Part shown: positions 44,501-51,339 of the stretch, piece after piece
Position numbering within the stretch: position 1 is the first letter of the stretch
Layout: every line of letters starts with the position of its first letter
Assembly: GCA_019114465.1 (NCBI GenBank)
Contig: DXFM01000031.1
Span: 124,001 to 188,000, forward strand
DNA: 64,000 bases
From: Candidatus Lachnoclostridium avicola
Lineage (GTDB): Bacteria > Bacillota > Clostridia > Lachnospirales > Lachnospiraceae
Direction of reading: 5' to 3'
Position numbers and translations under genes: made by a program
Notes under the pieces: model-generated
The model's input: the letters and a program-made list of their open reading frames with translations, nothing else
Database searches by the model: none
What the model was told of the DNA's origin: nothing

Positions 44501-44731
44501 ATATCCCTTCATGGCCCGGTATCTGGGGATCATGTCCTTGATGACACGGGTCAGCACATGGCCGATGTGGGGCTTGCCGTTGGCTGTGGGCGGTCCGTCG
44601 TAGAATACGTAGGGGGTGCCTTTTGCCCTGGTCTCAATGCTCTTCTCAAAAATGTGGTTGTCTTTCCAGAATTTCTCTACCTTTTTTTCCCTGTCCACAA
44701 AGTTGAGATCCGTGGATACTTTGTCGTACAT
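41594..44731 (-). CDS. ileS: Isoleucyl-tRNA synthetase, IleS2-like type
   Basis: A 1045-residue class I synthetase that charges tRNA-Ile. The HIGH region YDGPPTANGKPHIGH and the KMSKSKGNAVDPFD loop, together with the length, match the longer eukaryote-like IleS2 form. The shorter IleS1 has a C-terminal zinc finger. An editing domain (CP1) with AWTTTPWTLPSNVALCVNP is present. Several Cys pairs (PYCPRCGTPL, CECGHQHS, CPVCGKEMHR) suggest zinc sites. AGGAGG before ATG 44731 sets the start. A T-box leader controls expression, and glgP follows closely. Confidence 0.96.
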   Translation of the reverse strand: MYDKVSTDLNFVDREKKVEKFWKDNHIFEKSIETRAKGTPYVFYDGPPTANGKPHIGHVLTRVIKDMIPRYRAMKGYMVPRKAGWDTHGLPVELEVEKSLGLDGKEQIEEYGLEPFIQHCKESVWKYKSMWEDFSNTVGFWADMDHPYVTYDNTFIESEWWALKKIWDKGLLYKGFKIVPYCPRCGTPLSSHEVAQGYKDVKERSAIVRFKAKGEDAYILAWTTTPWTLPSNVALCVNPNESYVKVKAGDGKVYYMAEALVEKVLGGLGEYEVLERYIGKDLEYKEYEPLFDCAAKVAEKQRRKGFYVTCDTYVTLTDGTGVVHIAPAFGEDDSKVGKNYNLPFVQLVDGKGDMTAETPWPGVFVKKADPLVLQNLEERGLLFDAPEFEHSYPHCWRCDTPLIYYARESWFIKMTAVKDDLIRNNNTINWIPESIGKGRFGDWLENVQDWGLSRNRYWGTPLNIWECECGHQHSIGSIQELKSMSKNCPDDIELHRPYIDQVTITCPVCGKEMHRVPEVIDCWFDSGSMPFAQHHYPFENKELFESQFPADFISEAVDQTRGWFYSLLAISTLIFNKAPFKNVIVMGHVQDENGQKMSKSKGNAVDPFDALSTYGADAIRWYFYVSSAPWLPKRFNGKAVRECQRKFMGTLWNTYAFYVLYANIDEFDATKHELEYDKLPVMDKWLLSKLNSTVKAVDGFLNDYKVPEAANALQDFVDDMSNWYVRRSRSRFWAKGMEQDKINAYMTLYTALTTICKAAAPMIPFMTEDIYQNLVRKIDKDAPESIHLCDFPAVHEEMIDKDLEEKMDEVLKVVVMGRAARNNAAIKNRQPISRMFVKGKVLPEFYQEIIEDELNVKKVEFTDDVRAFTSYTFKPQLKTVGPKYGKLLNQIRQALGEVDGNQAMDTLNETGVLTFDFDGQKVELTKDDLLIDTAQKDGFVSEGDNEVTVVLDTNLTPELIEEGFVRELISKIQTMRKEAGFEVMDHIAVYEQDNEKIETILKANEETVRSEVMADRIVYGQTAGYVKEWNINGEKVTLGVEKLTD

Positions 44732-44883
44732 AATTTTCCTCCTTACTCTTTCCGCAGCATAAGCTTCCGGCAGCGGCGGCTTCGGCGAAGCCCCGCCGTC
44801 TTTTCCGGCCCGCCATGTTCTCCATGGCTTCCCGCAAAACGAAATTCTGCTGCGCAGGGATGAAAGTTCCCGTATGACAACAA

Positions 44884-45115
44884 AGGCTCCGCCCTGTACA
44901 CTCAGGACGAAGCCTACCAAACCTCTTCGTTTTACCACCTATTGCTGCATACTGTCATATGAGTTCTCTGTAACGTGAGAAATACGTCCTGACCTACTGA
45001 AATTCAGCCGGCAACTCCGGAGTGATCTTCACCTCTGCCCTACTCGTGCCGGTCTTCCACCTGCCCCGGCTCGCTGCCCCTTTCCGGCAGTGCTACTCTC
45101 TCCTTCACAGTCTTT
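44884..45115 (-). promoter_or_regulatory. T-box riboswitch of ileS (isoleucine)
   Basis: Minus-strand leader with Stem I landmarks AGAGAG and GCGAGCCGGGG and the specifier loop GAAGATCAC, in which ATC (45026-45024) is an Ile codon. The antiterminator is formed by AGG and ACGAAG pairing with CTTCGT and CCT around the bulge TGGTAAA (44938-44932). The competing terminator is a 13-bp stem AGGCTTCGTCCTG/CAGGGCGGAGCCT (44915-44884) followed by TTTGTTGT. Uncharged tRNA-Ile should stabilise the antiterminator. The bulge TGGTAAA departs from the usual TGGNACC. Confidence 0.85.
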
Positions 45116-45133
45116 CCATTTATTAACTACTCC

Positions 45134-45162
45134 AGTATAAATTTCCGGGTATCAAATGTCAA
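45134..45162 (-). promoter_or_regulatory. Promoter of the ileS T-box transcript
   Basis: On the minus strand, TTGACA (45162-45157), 17-bp spacer, TATACT (45139-45134), directly before the T-box leader. Confidence 0.85.
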
Positions 45163-45213
45163 GGGATTTCTGGCTCCTTCTGCCAAAAAATTCGTTATTT
45201 TTTTATCAAATCG

Positions 45214-45242
45214 TTTGCTATTTTCCCGGTTTGTGTTATACT
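45214..45242 (+). promoter_or_regulatory. Promoter of pncB
   Basis: TTTGCT (45214-45219), 17-bp spacer, TATACT (45237-45242), about 50 bp before the start codon and back to back with the ileS promoter. Confidence 0.6.
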
Positions 45243-45292
45243 ACCTAAAATACAATCCGGCCAGAGGCCGCCTGAACGACAGGAGGATGATT

Positions 45293-46756
45293 ATGAACGA
45301 GAGAAATCTTACCCTTTTGACTGATTTTTATGAGCTCACCATGATGCAGGGCTATTTTAAGGAAGAAAATGCCAACGAGACCGTGGTCTTTGACGCTTTT
45401 TACCGCAACAATCCGGACGGCAACGGCTATGCGGTCTGCGCCGGCTTGGAGCAGGTGATCGAATACCTGGAGAACCTGCACTTTGACCAGAAAGATGTGG
45501 ACTATCTCCGTTCCACCGGCATGTTCCAGGAAGATTTCCTGGACTATCTGCTCCACTTCCGCTTTTCCGGGGACGTCTACGCCATTCCGGAGGGCACGGT
45601 GGTATTCCCCAGAGAGCCCCTCGTAAAGGTGGTGGCACCCATTATGGAAGCCCAGCTGGTGGAGACTGCTCTCTTAAACATTATCAACCACCAGAGCCTG
45701 ATCGCCACAAAGGCGGCCCGGGTGGTCTACGCCGCCGCCGGAGACGGCGTCATGGAATTCGGCCTGCGCCGGGCCCAGGGGCCGGATGCGGGCATTTACG
45801 GAGCCAGGGCGGCCATGATCGCCGGCTGCATCGGCACCTCCAATGTCCTGGCCGGGCAGATGTTTGACGTGCCGGTGAAAGGTACCCACGCCCACAGCTG
45901 GATCATGAGCTTTCCTGATGAGCTCACCGCGTTCCGCACCTACGCCCACCTGTATCCGGACGCCTGCATCCTGCTGGTGGACACCTACGACACGTTAAAA
46001 TCCGGTATTCCCAACGCCATCAAAGTGTTCACGGAGATGCGGGAGGCGGGAATTCCCCTCTCCTTCTACGGCATCCGCCTGGACAGCGGCGACCTGGCCT
46101 ACCTCTCCAAGCAGGCGAAAAAGATGCTGGACGCGGCAGGCTTTTCCGACGCGGTGATCTCCGCCTCCAATGACCTGGACGAGCATCTGATCGCCAGCCT
46201 GAAGCTTCAGGGCGCTGCCATCAACTCCTGGGGCGTGGGCACAAACCTGATCACCTCCAAGGATTCTCCCTCCTTCGGCGGCGTGTATAAGCTGGCCGCC
46301 ATCATGGACCGGGAGACCGGAAAATTCATCCCCAAAATCAAGCTGTCCGAGAACGCGGAAAAGATCACCAACCCCGGCAACAAGACCATCCAGCGGATCT
46401 ACGAAAAGGATACGGGGAAAATCATCGCCGACCTGATCTGCCTGGCGGATGAAACCTACAGCAACAAGAACTCCCTGCTCCTCTTCGACCCCATCGAAAC
46501 CTGGAAGAAGACGCTTCTGGCCCCCGGCACCTACACTCTGCGGGAGCTTCTGGTTCCTGTCTTCCAGAAGGGAAAATGTGTTTACCACTCCCCGAAGGTC
46601 ATGGAGATCCGGGACTACTGTCAGAGAGAACTGGATACCCTTTGGGAGGAATCCAGACGTCTGGTGAATCCCCACGAAGTCCATGTGGATCTCTCCAACG
46701 AGCTGTGGCACATGAAAAAACAGCTGCTGGATTCCTACCATTTCAGCGGATGTTAG
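45293..46756 (+). CDS. pncB: Nicotinate phosphoribosyltransferase
   Basis: A 487-residue cytoplasmic enzyme that joins nicotinate and PRPP in NAD salvage. The family start NLTLLTDFYELTMMQGYF is clear. EFGLRRAQGPDAGIYGARAA contributes to substrate binding, and GVGTNLITSKDSPSFGGVYKL holds the phosphate-binding loop. AGGAGG lies 6 nt before ATG 45293, which rules out the earlier in-frame ATG. It is a monocistronic gene with its own promoter and a likely terminator at 46878. No niacin transporter gene lies beside it. Confidence 0.95.
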   Translation: MNERNLTLLTDFYELTMMQGYFKEENANETVVFDAFYRNNPDGNGYAVCAGLEQVIEYLENLHFDQKDVDYLRSTGMFQEDFLDYLLHFRFSGDVYAIPEGTVVFPREPLVKVVAPIMEAQLVETALLNIINHQSLIATKAARVVYAAAGDGVMEFGLRRAQGPDAGIYGARAAMIAGCIGTSNVLAGQMFDVPVKGTHAHSWIMSFPDELTAFRTYAHLYPDACILLVDTYDTLKSGIPNAIKVFTEMREAGIPLSFYGIRLDSGDLAYLSKQAKKMLDAAGFSDAVISASNDLDEHLIASLKLQGAAINSWGVGTNLITSKDSPSFGGVYKLAAIMDRETGKFIPKIKLSENAEKITNPGNKTIQRIYEKDTGKIIADLICLADETYSNKNSLLLFDPIETWKKTLLAPGTYTLRELLVPVFQKGKCVYHSPKVMEIRDYCQRELDTLWEESRRLVNPHEVHVDLSNELWHMKKQLLDSYHFSGC

Positions 46757-46877
46757 ACGCAGACCCGTTTATTCACAATTTTTTCATAACTTTGCTATAA
46801 TTTTTTCATATTTCTTCGATATAGTAAAGACAGTAGCAGAGGCAATGCTAATGACTACGCAAAACTTTTTCATAATT

Positions 46878-46902
46878 GCCGGCGGCCGGAAGGTTCGCCG
46901 GC
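46878..46902 (+). terminator. Likely terminator of pncB
   Basis: Stem GCCGGCG/CGCCGGC with an 11-nt loop, followed by TCCTCCCTTTTT. It lies 120 bp past the pncB stop, after an AT-rich stretch with two near copies of AATTTTTTCATA. Confidence 0.6.
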
Positions 46903-46924
46903 TCCTCCCTTTTTCAGGGGATTT

Positions 46925-46954
46925 TTCACATCCCTGTCTGCCCCTCCATATAAT
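46925..46954 (+). promoter_or_regulatory. Promoter of the small hypothetical gene at 46984
   Basis: TTCACA (46925-46930), 18-bp spacer, TATAAT (46949-46954), about 30 bp from the start codon, followed by GGAGG. Confidence 0.65.
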
Positions 46955-46983
46955 AGGTTAGAATCTATTGTGGAGGTTTTTTT

Positions 46984-47478
46984 ATGGCTTCATTTTTCCC
47001 CATCACCGGTACCATTTCCCAGATCGAACCGATGCAGTCCTCCTCCGGCGGCTGGTGCGGCTGTTCCCTCCTGATCTCCGTCACCACCCCCTGCCAGGGC
47101 ATGGTGAACCTGGTGGTCACCCCCTACACCTACATTTTCAACCAGGAACCCCTTCAGGCGGGAGATTCCATCACCGCCTTCTATGACGCGTCCGCCCCCG
47201 CTCCTCTGATCTTTCCCCCGCAGTACCGGGTGACGGCCATTGTGAAAAACATGGAGGGCCGCATGGCGGACTTAAGCTATTACGACGGAAACCTGGTAAA
47301 CGCCGCCGGCACCCTTCAGCTGACCATCTCCGACAGCACCGTCATCGCCTGCCCCAACGGCCAGACTTTTTACGGAACTCCCGGAGACCACTACCTTCTG
47401 GTACTCTATTCCTCCAGCACCAGAAGCATGCCCGCCCAGACCAGCCCTGACGCCGTGGTGGTCTTCTGCTGGGCATAG
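46984..47478 (+). CDS. Small beta-rich hypothetical protein
   Basis: A 164-residue protein with no signal peptide and no membrane segment. GGAGG lies 7 nt before the ATG. It contains a Cys cluster (GGWCGCSLLISVTTPCQG) and a C-terminal YSSSTRSMPAQTSPDAVVVF. The alternating hydrophobic pattern predicts beta-strands. I do not recognise the family. A substrate- or surface-binding beta-barrel is possible, but this is only a fold guess. The gene has its own promoter and lies before a YwaF-like membrane gene. Confidence 0.7.
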   Translation: MASFFPITGTISQIEPMQSSSGGWCGCSLLISVTTPCQGMVNLVVTPYTYIFNQEPLQAGDSITAFYDASAPAPLIFPPQYRVTAIVKNMEGRMADLSYYDGNLVNAAGTLQLTISDSTVIACPNGQTFYGTPGDHYLLVLYSSSTRSMPAQTSPDAVVVFCWA

Positions 47479-47594
47479 GCCCGCCCGGAACACTTCCTGC
47501 CGGGATAAAGGAGCATTTGCATTTCCCGCCCGGCAGGACTATACTGAAGCTATTCCCATATACGGAAGGTATTCTAATTCCAAGGAGAACGACT

Positions 47595-48359
47595 ATGATA
47601 ACCAGACTTCTGAAGCTGACCGCATGGCCCATGACGCCGCCGAAACCCTATTCCTTTTTTCACATATTTCTCTGCCTGGCAGGGATCTCCTTTTCCATCT
47701 GCCTGGCAGTCTTTCTCAGCCGTCGGCGCCGGGATCCCGTCCGCCGCCTGTTTCTGTGCGGCCTGATCCTGGCTGTCAGCGAGGTGTACAAGCAGCTCTT
47801 TCTCACTCTGGTGGCCCACCCCGGAGTCTACGACTGGTGGTATTTTCCCTTTCAGCTGTGCAGCATCCCCATGTACCTGTGCCTGATCCTCCCCCTGCTC
47901 CCAGAAGGAGGACGCCGGACTGCCGCCACCTTTCTGCAGGATTTCGGGCTTCTGGGGGGCTTTATGGCCCTGGCGGAACCCAGCGGGCTCATGCACCCCT
48001 ACATTACTCTGACCCTCCACGGCTTCATCTGGCATTTTATCCTGATTTTCACCGGGGTCACCTGCTTTCTCTCCCCCCTCCCCTGCCGGTCCCGCCGGGG
48101 ATTTCTCAGGGCTCTGCCTCTGTTTCTGGTCTGCTGCCTCATCGCCCTTTTCATCAACTGGGCCGCCGGGCCGGACACCAACATTGACATGTTCTACATC
48201 TCCCCCTACCACCCCTCCCAGCAGGTGGTATTCCACCAGATTGCCCTGATAACGGGAATCTTCTGGGGAAATGTCATATACGTGGCCGCAGCGGCTTTCG
48301 GCGCCTTCCTGATCCACCTGGGCCTTTTGATCCTCTCCCGCAGACTTTCCACAAGGTAA
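47595..48359 (+). CDS. YwaF/TMEM164-like integral membrane protein
   Basis: A 254-residue protein with about seven hydrophobic helices and motifs of the YwaF family: WWYFPFQLCSIPMYLCLI in the middle, HPYITLTLHGFIWHFILIF with conserved His residues, and INWAAGPDTNIDMFYISPY near the end. AAGGAG lies 7 nt before ATG 47595, which fixes the start. The family function in bacteria is not established. It may share a transcript with the small gene upstream. Confidence 0.8.
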   Translation: MITRLLKLTAWPMTPPKPYSFFHIFLCLAGISFSICLAVFLSRRRRDPVRRLFLCGLILAVSEVYKQLFLTLVAHPGVYDWWYFPFQLCSIPMYLCLILPLLPEGGRRTAATFLQDFGLLGGFMALAEPSGLMHPYITLTLHGFIWHFILIFTGVTCFLSPLPCRSRRGFLRALPLFLVCCLIALFINWAAGPDTNIDMFYISPYHPSQQVVFHQIALITGIFWGNVIYVAAAAFGAFLIHLGLLILSRRLSTR

Positions 48360-48441
48360 GTATCTCACTTGAATTTCAGTACTTGCCTTTTTCCCCCGTT
48401 TTTACTATTCTACATATAGAAAATATTAAAAAGCGGGGTGC

Positions 48442-48826
48442 TTTTACCTTGAGCATCGCCGATGTGGACCATCTGGAGGCCGCCGATTTCTTCGGCATCG
48501 CCACCGGCAACAAGATGACCGATAAATTTGAGCGCAGCGGTCTTCACGCTGTAAAGAGCACACGGGTAGACGCCCCTGTGGTGGAGGAATTCCCCGTCAC
48601 CCTGGAGTGCAAGGTGGCCGAGCTGCAGAAAAGCCAGTACGGCTTCCGGGTGCTTGGCGAGATCGTAAACGTCCTGGCAGACGAGAAGGTGCTGGACGAA
48701 AACGGCAAAGTAGATCCTGCAAAGATCAACGCCTTCGTATTCGATCAGTTCCAGAACGGCTACTACCGGATCGGCGAGAAGGTGGGTCAGGCCTGGAAGA
48801 GCGGAGCCGGACTGATGAAAGACTGA
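48442..48826 (+). pseudogene. 5'-truncated flavin reductase (flavoredoxin-like)
   Basis: The frame encodes about 125 residues matching the C-terminal two thirds of flavin reductase-like FMN proteins: HLEAADFFGIATGNKMTDKF, GLHAVKSTRVDAPVVEEFPV and TLECKVAELQKSQYGFRVLG. The first 60-70 residues, which hold the start and much of the FMN site, are absent. The sequence upstream of about 48440 does not resemble the family. The frame is otherwise undamaged. A TTG near 48448 could be used, so a short product cannot be excluded, but it would lack key FMN contacts. Confidence 0.7.
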
Positions 48827-48962
48827 AAACAGCAGGGAGTCCGACGCTGTTTTTTTTAAACGGCAGTCCAAGGGGGATCTCAGGAGAACCTTCCCGGGAA
48901 TCCCCTTTCTTCCGGCCTTTTCCCCCGTCAAAAAAATTTTTAAAAACTTTTTTAAAAATCTG

Positions 48963-48991
48963 TTGACAATCCCATATATTCATGATAATAT
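48963..48991 (+). promoter_or_regulatory. Promoter of tRNA-Thr
   Basis: TTGACA (48963-48968), 17-bp spacer, TAATAT (48986-48991), 35 bp before the tRNA. Confidence 0.8.
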
Positions 48992-49025
48992 ATCCTAGGT
49001 TCGCGTGAGGCGAACGAACAGGATT

Positions 49026-49098
49026 GCTGCTGTGGCTCAGTCGGTAGAGCGTCGCATTGGTAGTGCGGAGGTCACGGGTCCGATTCCCGTCAGCAGCT
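49026..49098 (+). tRNA. tRNA-Thr (GGT)
   Basis: A 73-nt cloverleaf. Acceptor GCTGCTG pairs with CAGCAGC, and the D arm has GCTC/GAGC. The anticodon loop TTGGTAG contains GGT, the T arm is ACGGG/CCCGT and the discriminator is T. The 3' CCA is not encoded. A terminator follows. Confidence 0.95.
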
Positions 49099-49110
49099 CT
49101 CTTCAAAAAA

Positions 49111-49145
49111 AACGGAATTCAGGATTTCCTGAGTTCCGTTTTTTC
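49111..49145 (+). terminator. Terminator of tRNA-Thr
   Basis: Stem AACGGAA/TTCCGTT extended by CAGG/CCTG, followed by TTTTC; preceded by an A-tract. Confidence 0.8.
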
Positions 49146-49216
49146 TTTTCTGCGGATCCGTGGTCACGGTCCGCTCCTCCCCGCATATGATAAAGTAAAA
49201 AAGCATGAGGTATCAT

Positions 49217-50230
49217 ATGGCTGAAATGAACTATTTTTTCAGCAATCCTGCTTCCCGGCCAGGGGAAAACGGAGCCGTTCAGGCCCAGAACATGACCGGG
49301 CAGTCTGCTCAGACAGGCGCAGGGACGGCCAGGACCGGAGCGTCTGCGGCCGCAGGACAGACGGGTGTGACCCAGCCGGCGGATCCGGGCACCGTTCTTC
49401 CCGTATATCCGGAAACCAGTGCCGGCGGCGGAAACAGCGGCGGAAACGGCAATGATTATGGAATTTCCCTGCCGGTGGCACCCCCGGACAGTCCGCCGGT
49501 GGCCCCGCTGCCGTCCACTCCCTCCGTTCCCGATTCCTCGCCGGGATTTCCTATTTTTCCAAACTTTCCCGGAACCGGCAGCACCTTCAGCGAGACCCGC
49601 TTTCTGGTGGCTGCCACCAACAACTTCCCCCTCCGCCTGTCGGTGGATTCCTCTGTCTATGACACCGCTGCCCGCTTCGGCACTGTCACCGGCCACGGCT
49701 TTGTGGCCGACGGCTTCCACACCGTCACCGTGCGGCGGGCCAGCGATCTGCGGGCCATCCTGTTCCAGAAGAGTTTTCCGTTCCGGGCGGGGGAGAAAAC
49801 CACGCTGGTGGTGATCGACTCCGGCCAGGGCGGCATGGACGTGATTCAGGTCTCCGACTCCGGCTGCCGCAATTTCCCCGCGGGAGCCGGCTGCTACCGG
49901 GTGGCCAACATGTCCTTTGACGGCTCCTCCTACAACGTACAGCTCCAGGGGGCTGGCACCATATTCCGCAATGTAAACTACACTTCCGTGACCTCCTTCA
50001 AGCAGGCCATGCAGGGTTCCTACCTGTTTACCGTCACCGGCGCCTCCTGCTGCGGCGGCTTCCGGGAACTTCCCATCATCGCCATCGGCGTCCTGGGCGC
50101 AGGAAGCGTTTCCTCCAACTCTCTGCTGTCCGTGCCGGTGGATATCCAGGCGGGAAAGAGCTACACCACTTACATTATCGGCAACAACTGGTCCGATTTC
50201 AGTCTTCGGGCCGTCACCCTGGAGAGCTGA
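49217..50230 (+). CDS. DUF4397-like two-repeat protein with low-complexity N-terminus
   Basis: A 337-residue protein. The first 120 residues are Gly/Ala/Pro/Thr-rich and disordered (several PP and GG runs). Two similar beta-domains follow (about 122-215 and 220-330). Each begins with a strand like TRFLVAATNNFPLRLSVDSS or YRVANMSFDGSSYNVQLQ and holds a segment of the kind FRAGEKTTLVV or IQAGKSYTTYIIG, as in DUF4397 domains. No signal peptide is seen, so it may be a spore-coat or cytoplasmic protein rather than a classically secreted one. ATG 49217 is preferred because GAGG lies 6 nt upstream; 49205 is an alternative. Confidence 0.72.
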   Translation: MAEMNYFFSNPASRPGENGAVQAQNMTGQSAQTGAGTARTGASAAAGQTGVTQPADPGTVLPVYPETSAGGGNSGGNGNDYGISLPVAPPDSPPVAPLPSTPSVPDSSPGFPIFPNFPGTGSTFSETRFLVAATNNFPLRLSVDSSVYDTAARFGTVTGHGFVADGFHTVTVRRASDLRAILFQKSFPFRAGEKTTLVVIDSGQGGMDVIQVSDSGCRNFPAGAGCYRVANMSFDGSSYNVQLQGAGTIFRNVNYTSVTSFKQAMQGSYLFTVTGASCCGGFRELPIIAIGVLGAGSVSSNSLLSVPVDIQAGKSYTTYIIGNNWSDFSLRAVTLES

Positions 50231-50232
50231 AA

Positions 50233-50255
50233 AGGGGAAGGCCTCCCCTTCCCCT
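50233..50255. terminator. Terminator between DUF4397-like gene and ldh
   Basis: Stem AGGGGAAGG/CCTTCCCCT with a 5-nt loop. On the minus strand it is followed by TTTC, which suits ldh; the plus side has no T-tract. It overlaps the last base pairs of ldh. Confidence 0.6.
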
Positions 50256-51204
50256 ACAGAATTCCCTCATAGCTCTCCCGGAGAGTTTCACAGGAGCTGG
50301 ACAGATGGTTCAGCTCCTCCTCTGTGAGAGACAGAGTCAGCACGCTCTGGATGCCGTTCTTATTAATGATGCAGGGAACCCCCGCAAAGACTCCGGACTG
50401 GCCGTACTCCCCCTTTAACATGGCGGATACAGTCAGAACACTGTGCTCATCTCCCAGAATGGCCTTCGTGATCCTGGTGAGGGCCATGCCGATGCCGTAA
50501 TAGGTGGCATTTTTCGCCTCAATGATCCGGTAAGCGGCGCTTCTCACCTCCTCGGCGATCTGATCCAGCTCTTCCCGGCAGATATTTCTGCCGCCCGTCT
50601 CCCCGCAGAGGCTTAAAATCGGCTTCGTGGCCAGCATGGCCTGGCTCCAGGGCACAAACTCGCTGTCCCCGTGTTCCCCGATCACATAGGCGTGGACGTT
50701 TCGCGGGTCCGCGTTCAGATAACCTCCCAGCAGATAGCGCAGTCTGGCGGTGTCCAGGGTGGTTCCTGTCCCCAGCACCCGCCTGGGATTGAACCCGGAC
50801 AAGTCGCAGGTGATCCTGGTCATAATGTCCACCGGATTGGTGGCCACCAGAAAGATCCCGTTAAAGCCGGAGGCGGTCACCGGATCCACAATGGACTGGA
50901 ATACCGCCGCGTTTCTCTTCAACAGATCCAGCCTGGTCTCCCCCTCCTTCTGGGCCACTCCGGCGCAGATCACCACAATGTCCGCGTCCTCGCAGTCCCC
51001 GTAATCTCCGGCATAAATCTTCATATTAGAGGGGGCGAAAGCCAGGCCGTGGTTTAAATCCATGGCTTCCCCCTCCGCCCTCAGCCGGTTCACGTCGATG
51101 AGCACCAGCTCGTCGCAGGCGCTCTGATTCAACATGGCGTAGGCATAGCTCATGCCCACCATTCCTGTTCCGATCAGCGCCACCTTTCTGTTGTCAACTC
51201 TCAT
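50254..51204 (-). CDS. ldh: L-lactate dehydrogenase
   Basis: A 316-residue NAD-dependent enzyme reducing pyruvate to L-lactate at the end of fermentation. Visible are the Rossmann motif VALIGTGMVGMSYAYAM, the NAD ribose-binding Asp in LVLIDVN and VATNPVDIMT. The substrate Arg lies in FNPRRVLGTGTTLDTARLR and the catalytic His in VIGEHGDSEF. Distinction from malate dehydrogenase rests on overall similarity to clostridial L-LDH. AAGGAGG precedes ATG 51204. It is a separate transcript from the rlmB run upstream. Confidence 0.93.
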   Translation of the reverse strand: MRVDNRKVALIGTGMVGMSYAYAMLNQSACDELVLIDVNRLRAEGEAMDLNHGLAFAPSNMKIYAGDYGDCEDADIVVICAGVAQKEGETRLDLLKRNAAVFQSIVDPVTASGFNGIFLVATNPVDIMTRITCDLSGFNPRRVLGTGTTLDTARLRYLLGGYLNADPRNVHAYVIGEHGDSEFVPWSQAMLATKPILSLCGETGGRNICREELDQIAEEVRSAAYRIIEAKNATYYGIGMALTRITKAILGDEHSVLTVSAMLKGEYGQSGVFAGVPCIINKNGIQSVLTLSLTEEELNHLSSSCETLRESYEGIL

Positions 51205-51302
51205 CAGTTTCCTCCTTCCTGCAGCGTCCGGGAACAAGGTCTTCCAGGGCCGGACTGTACACTCCTCTCCCATCCCTTCCCGGACCGGGTCCTTACAATA
51301 CA

Positions 51303-51326
51303 GAAGGCGCCGTCTCCGGCGCCTTC
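51303..51326 (-). terminator. Likely terminator of the cysS-mrnC-rlmB transcript
   Basis: Stem GAAGGCGCC/GGCGCCTTC with a 6-nt loop, 14 bp past the rlmB stop. The following minus-strand sequence TGTATTGTAAGG is only modestly T-rich. Confidence 0.5.
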
Positions 51327-51339
51327 CACCTTCTCTGTT

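Noticed and set aside
46757-46877. Near-repeated AATTTTTTCATA motifs after pncB as a CRISPR-like or regulatory repeat array
   Set aside because: There are only two imperfect copies in an AT-rich spacer, with no regular spacing and no cas genes. Chance in AT-rich DNA explains them.
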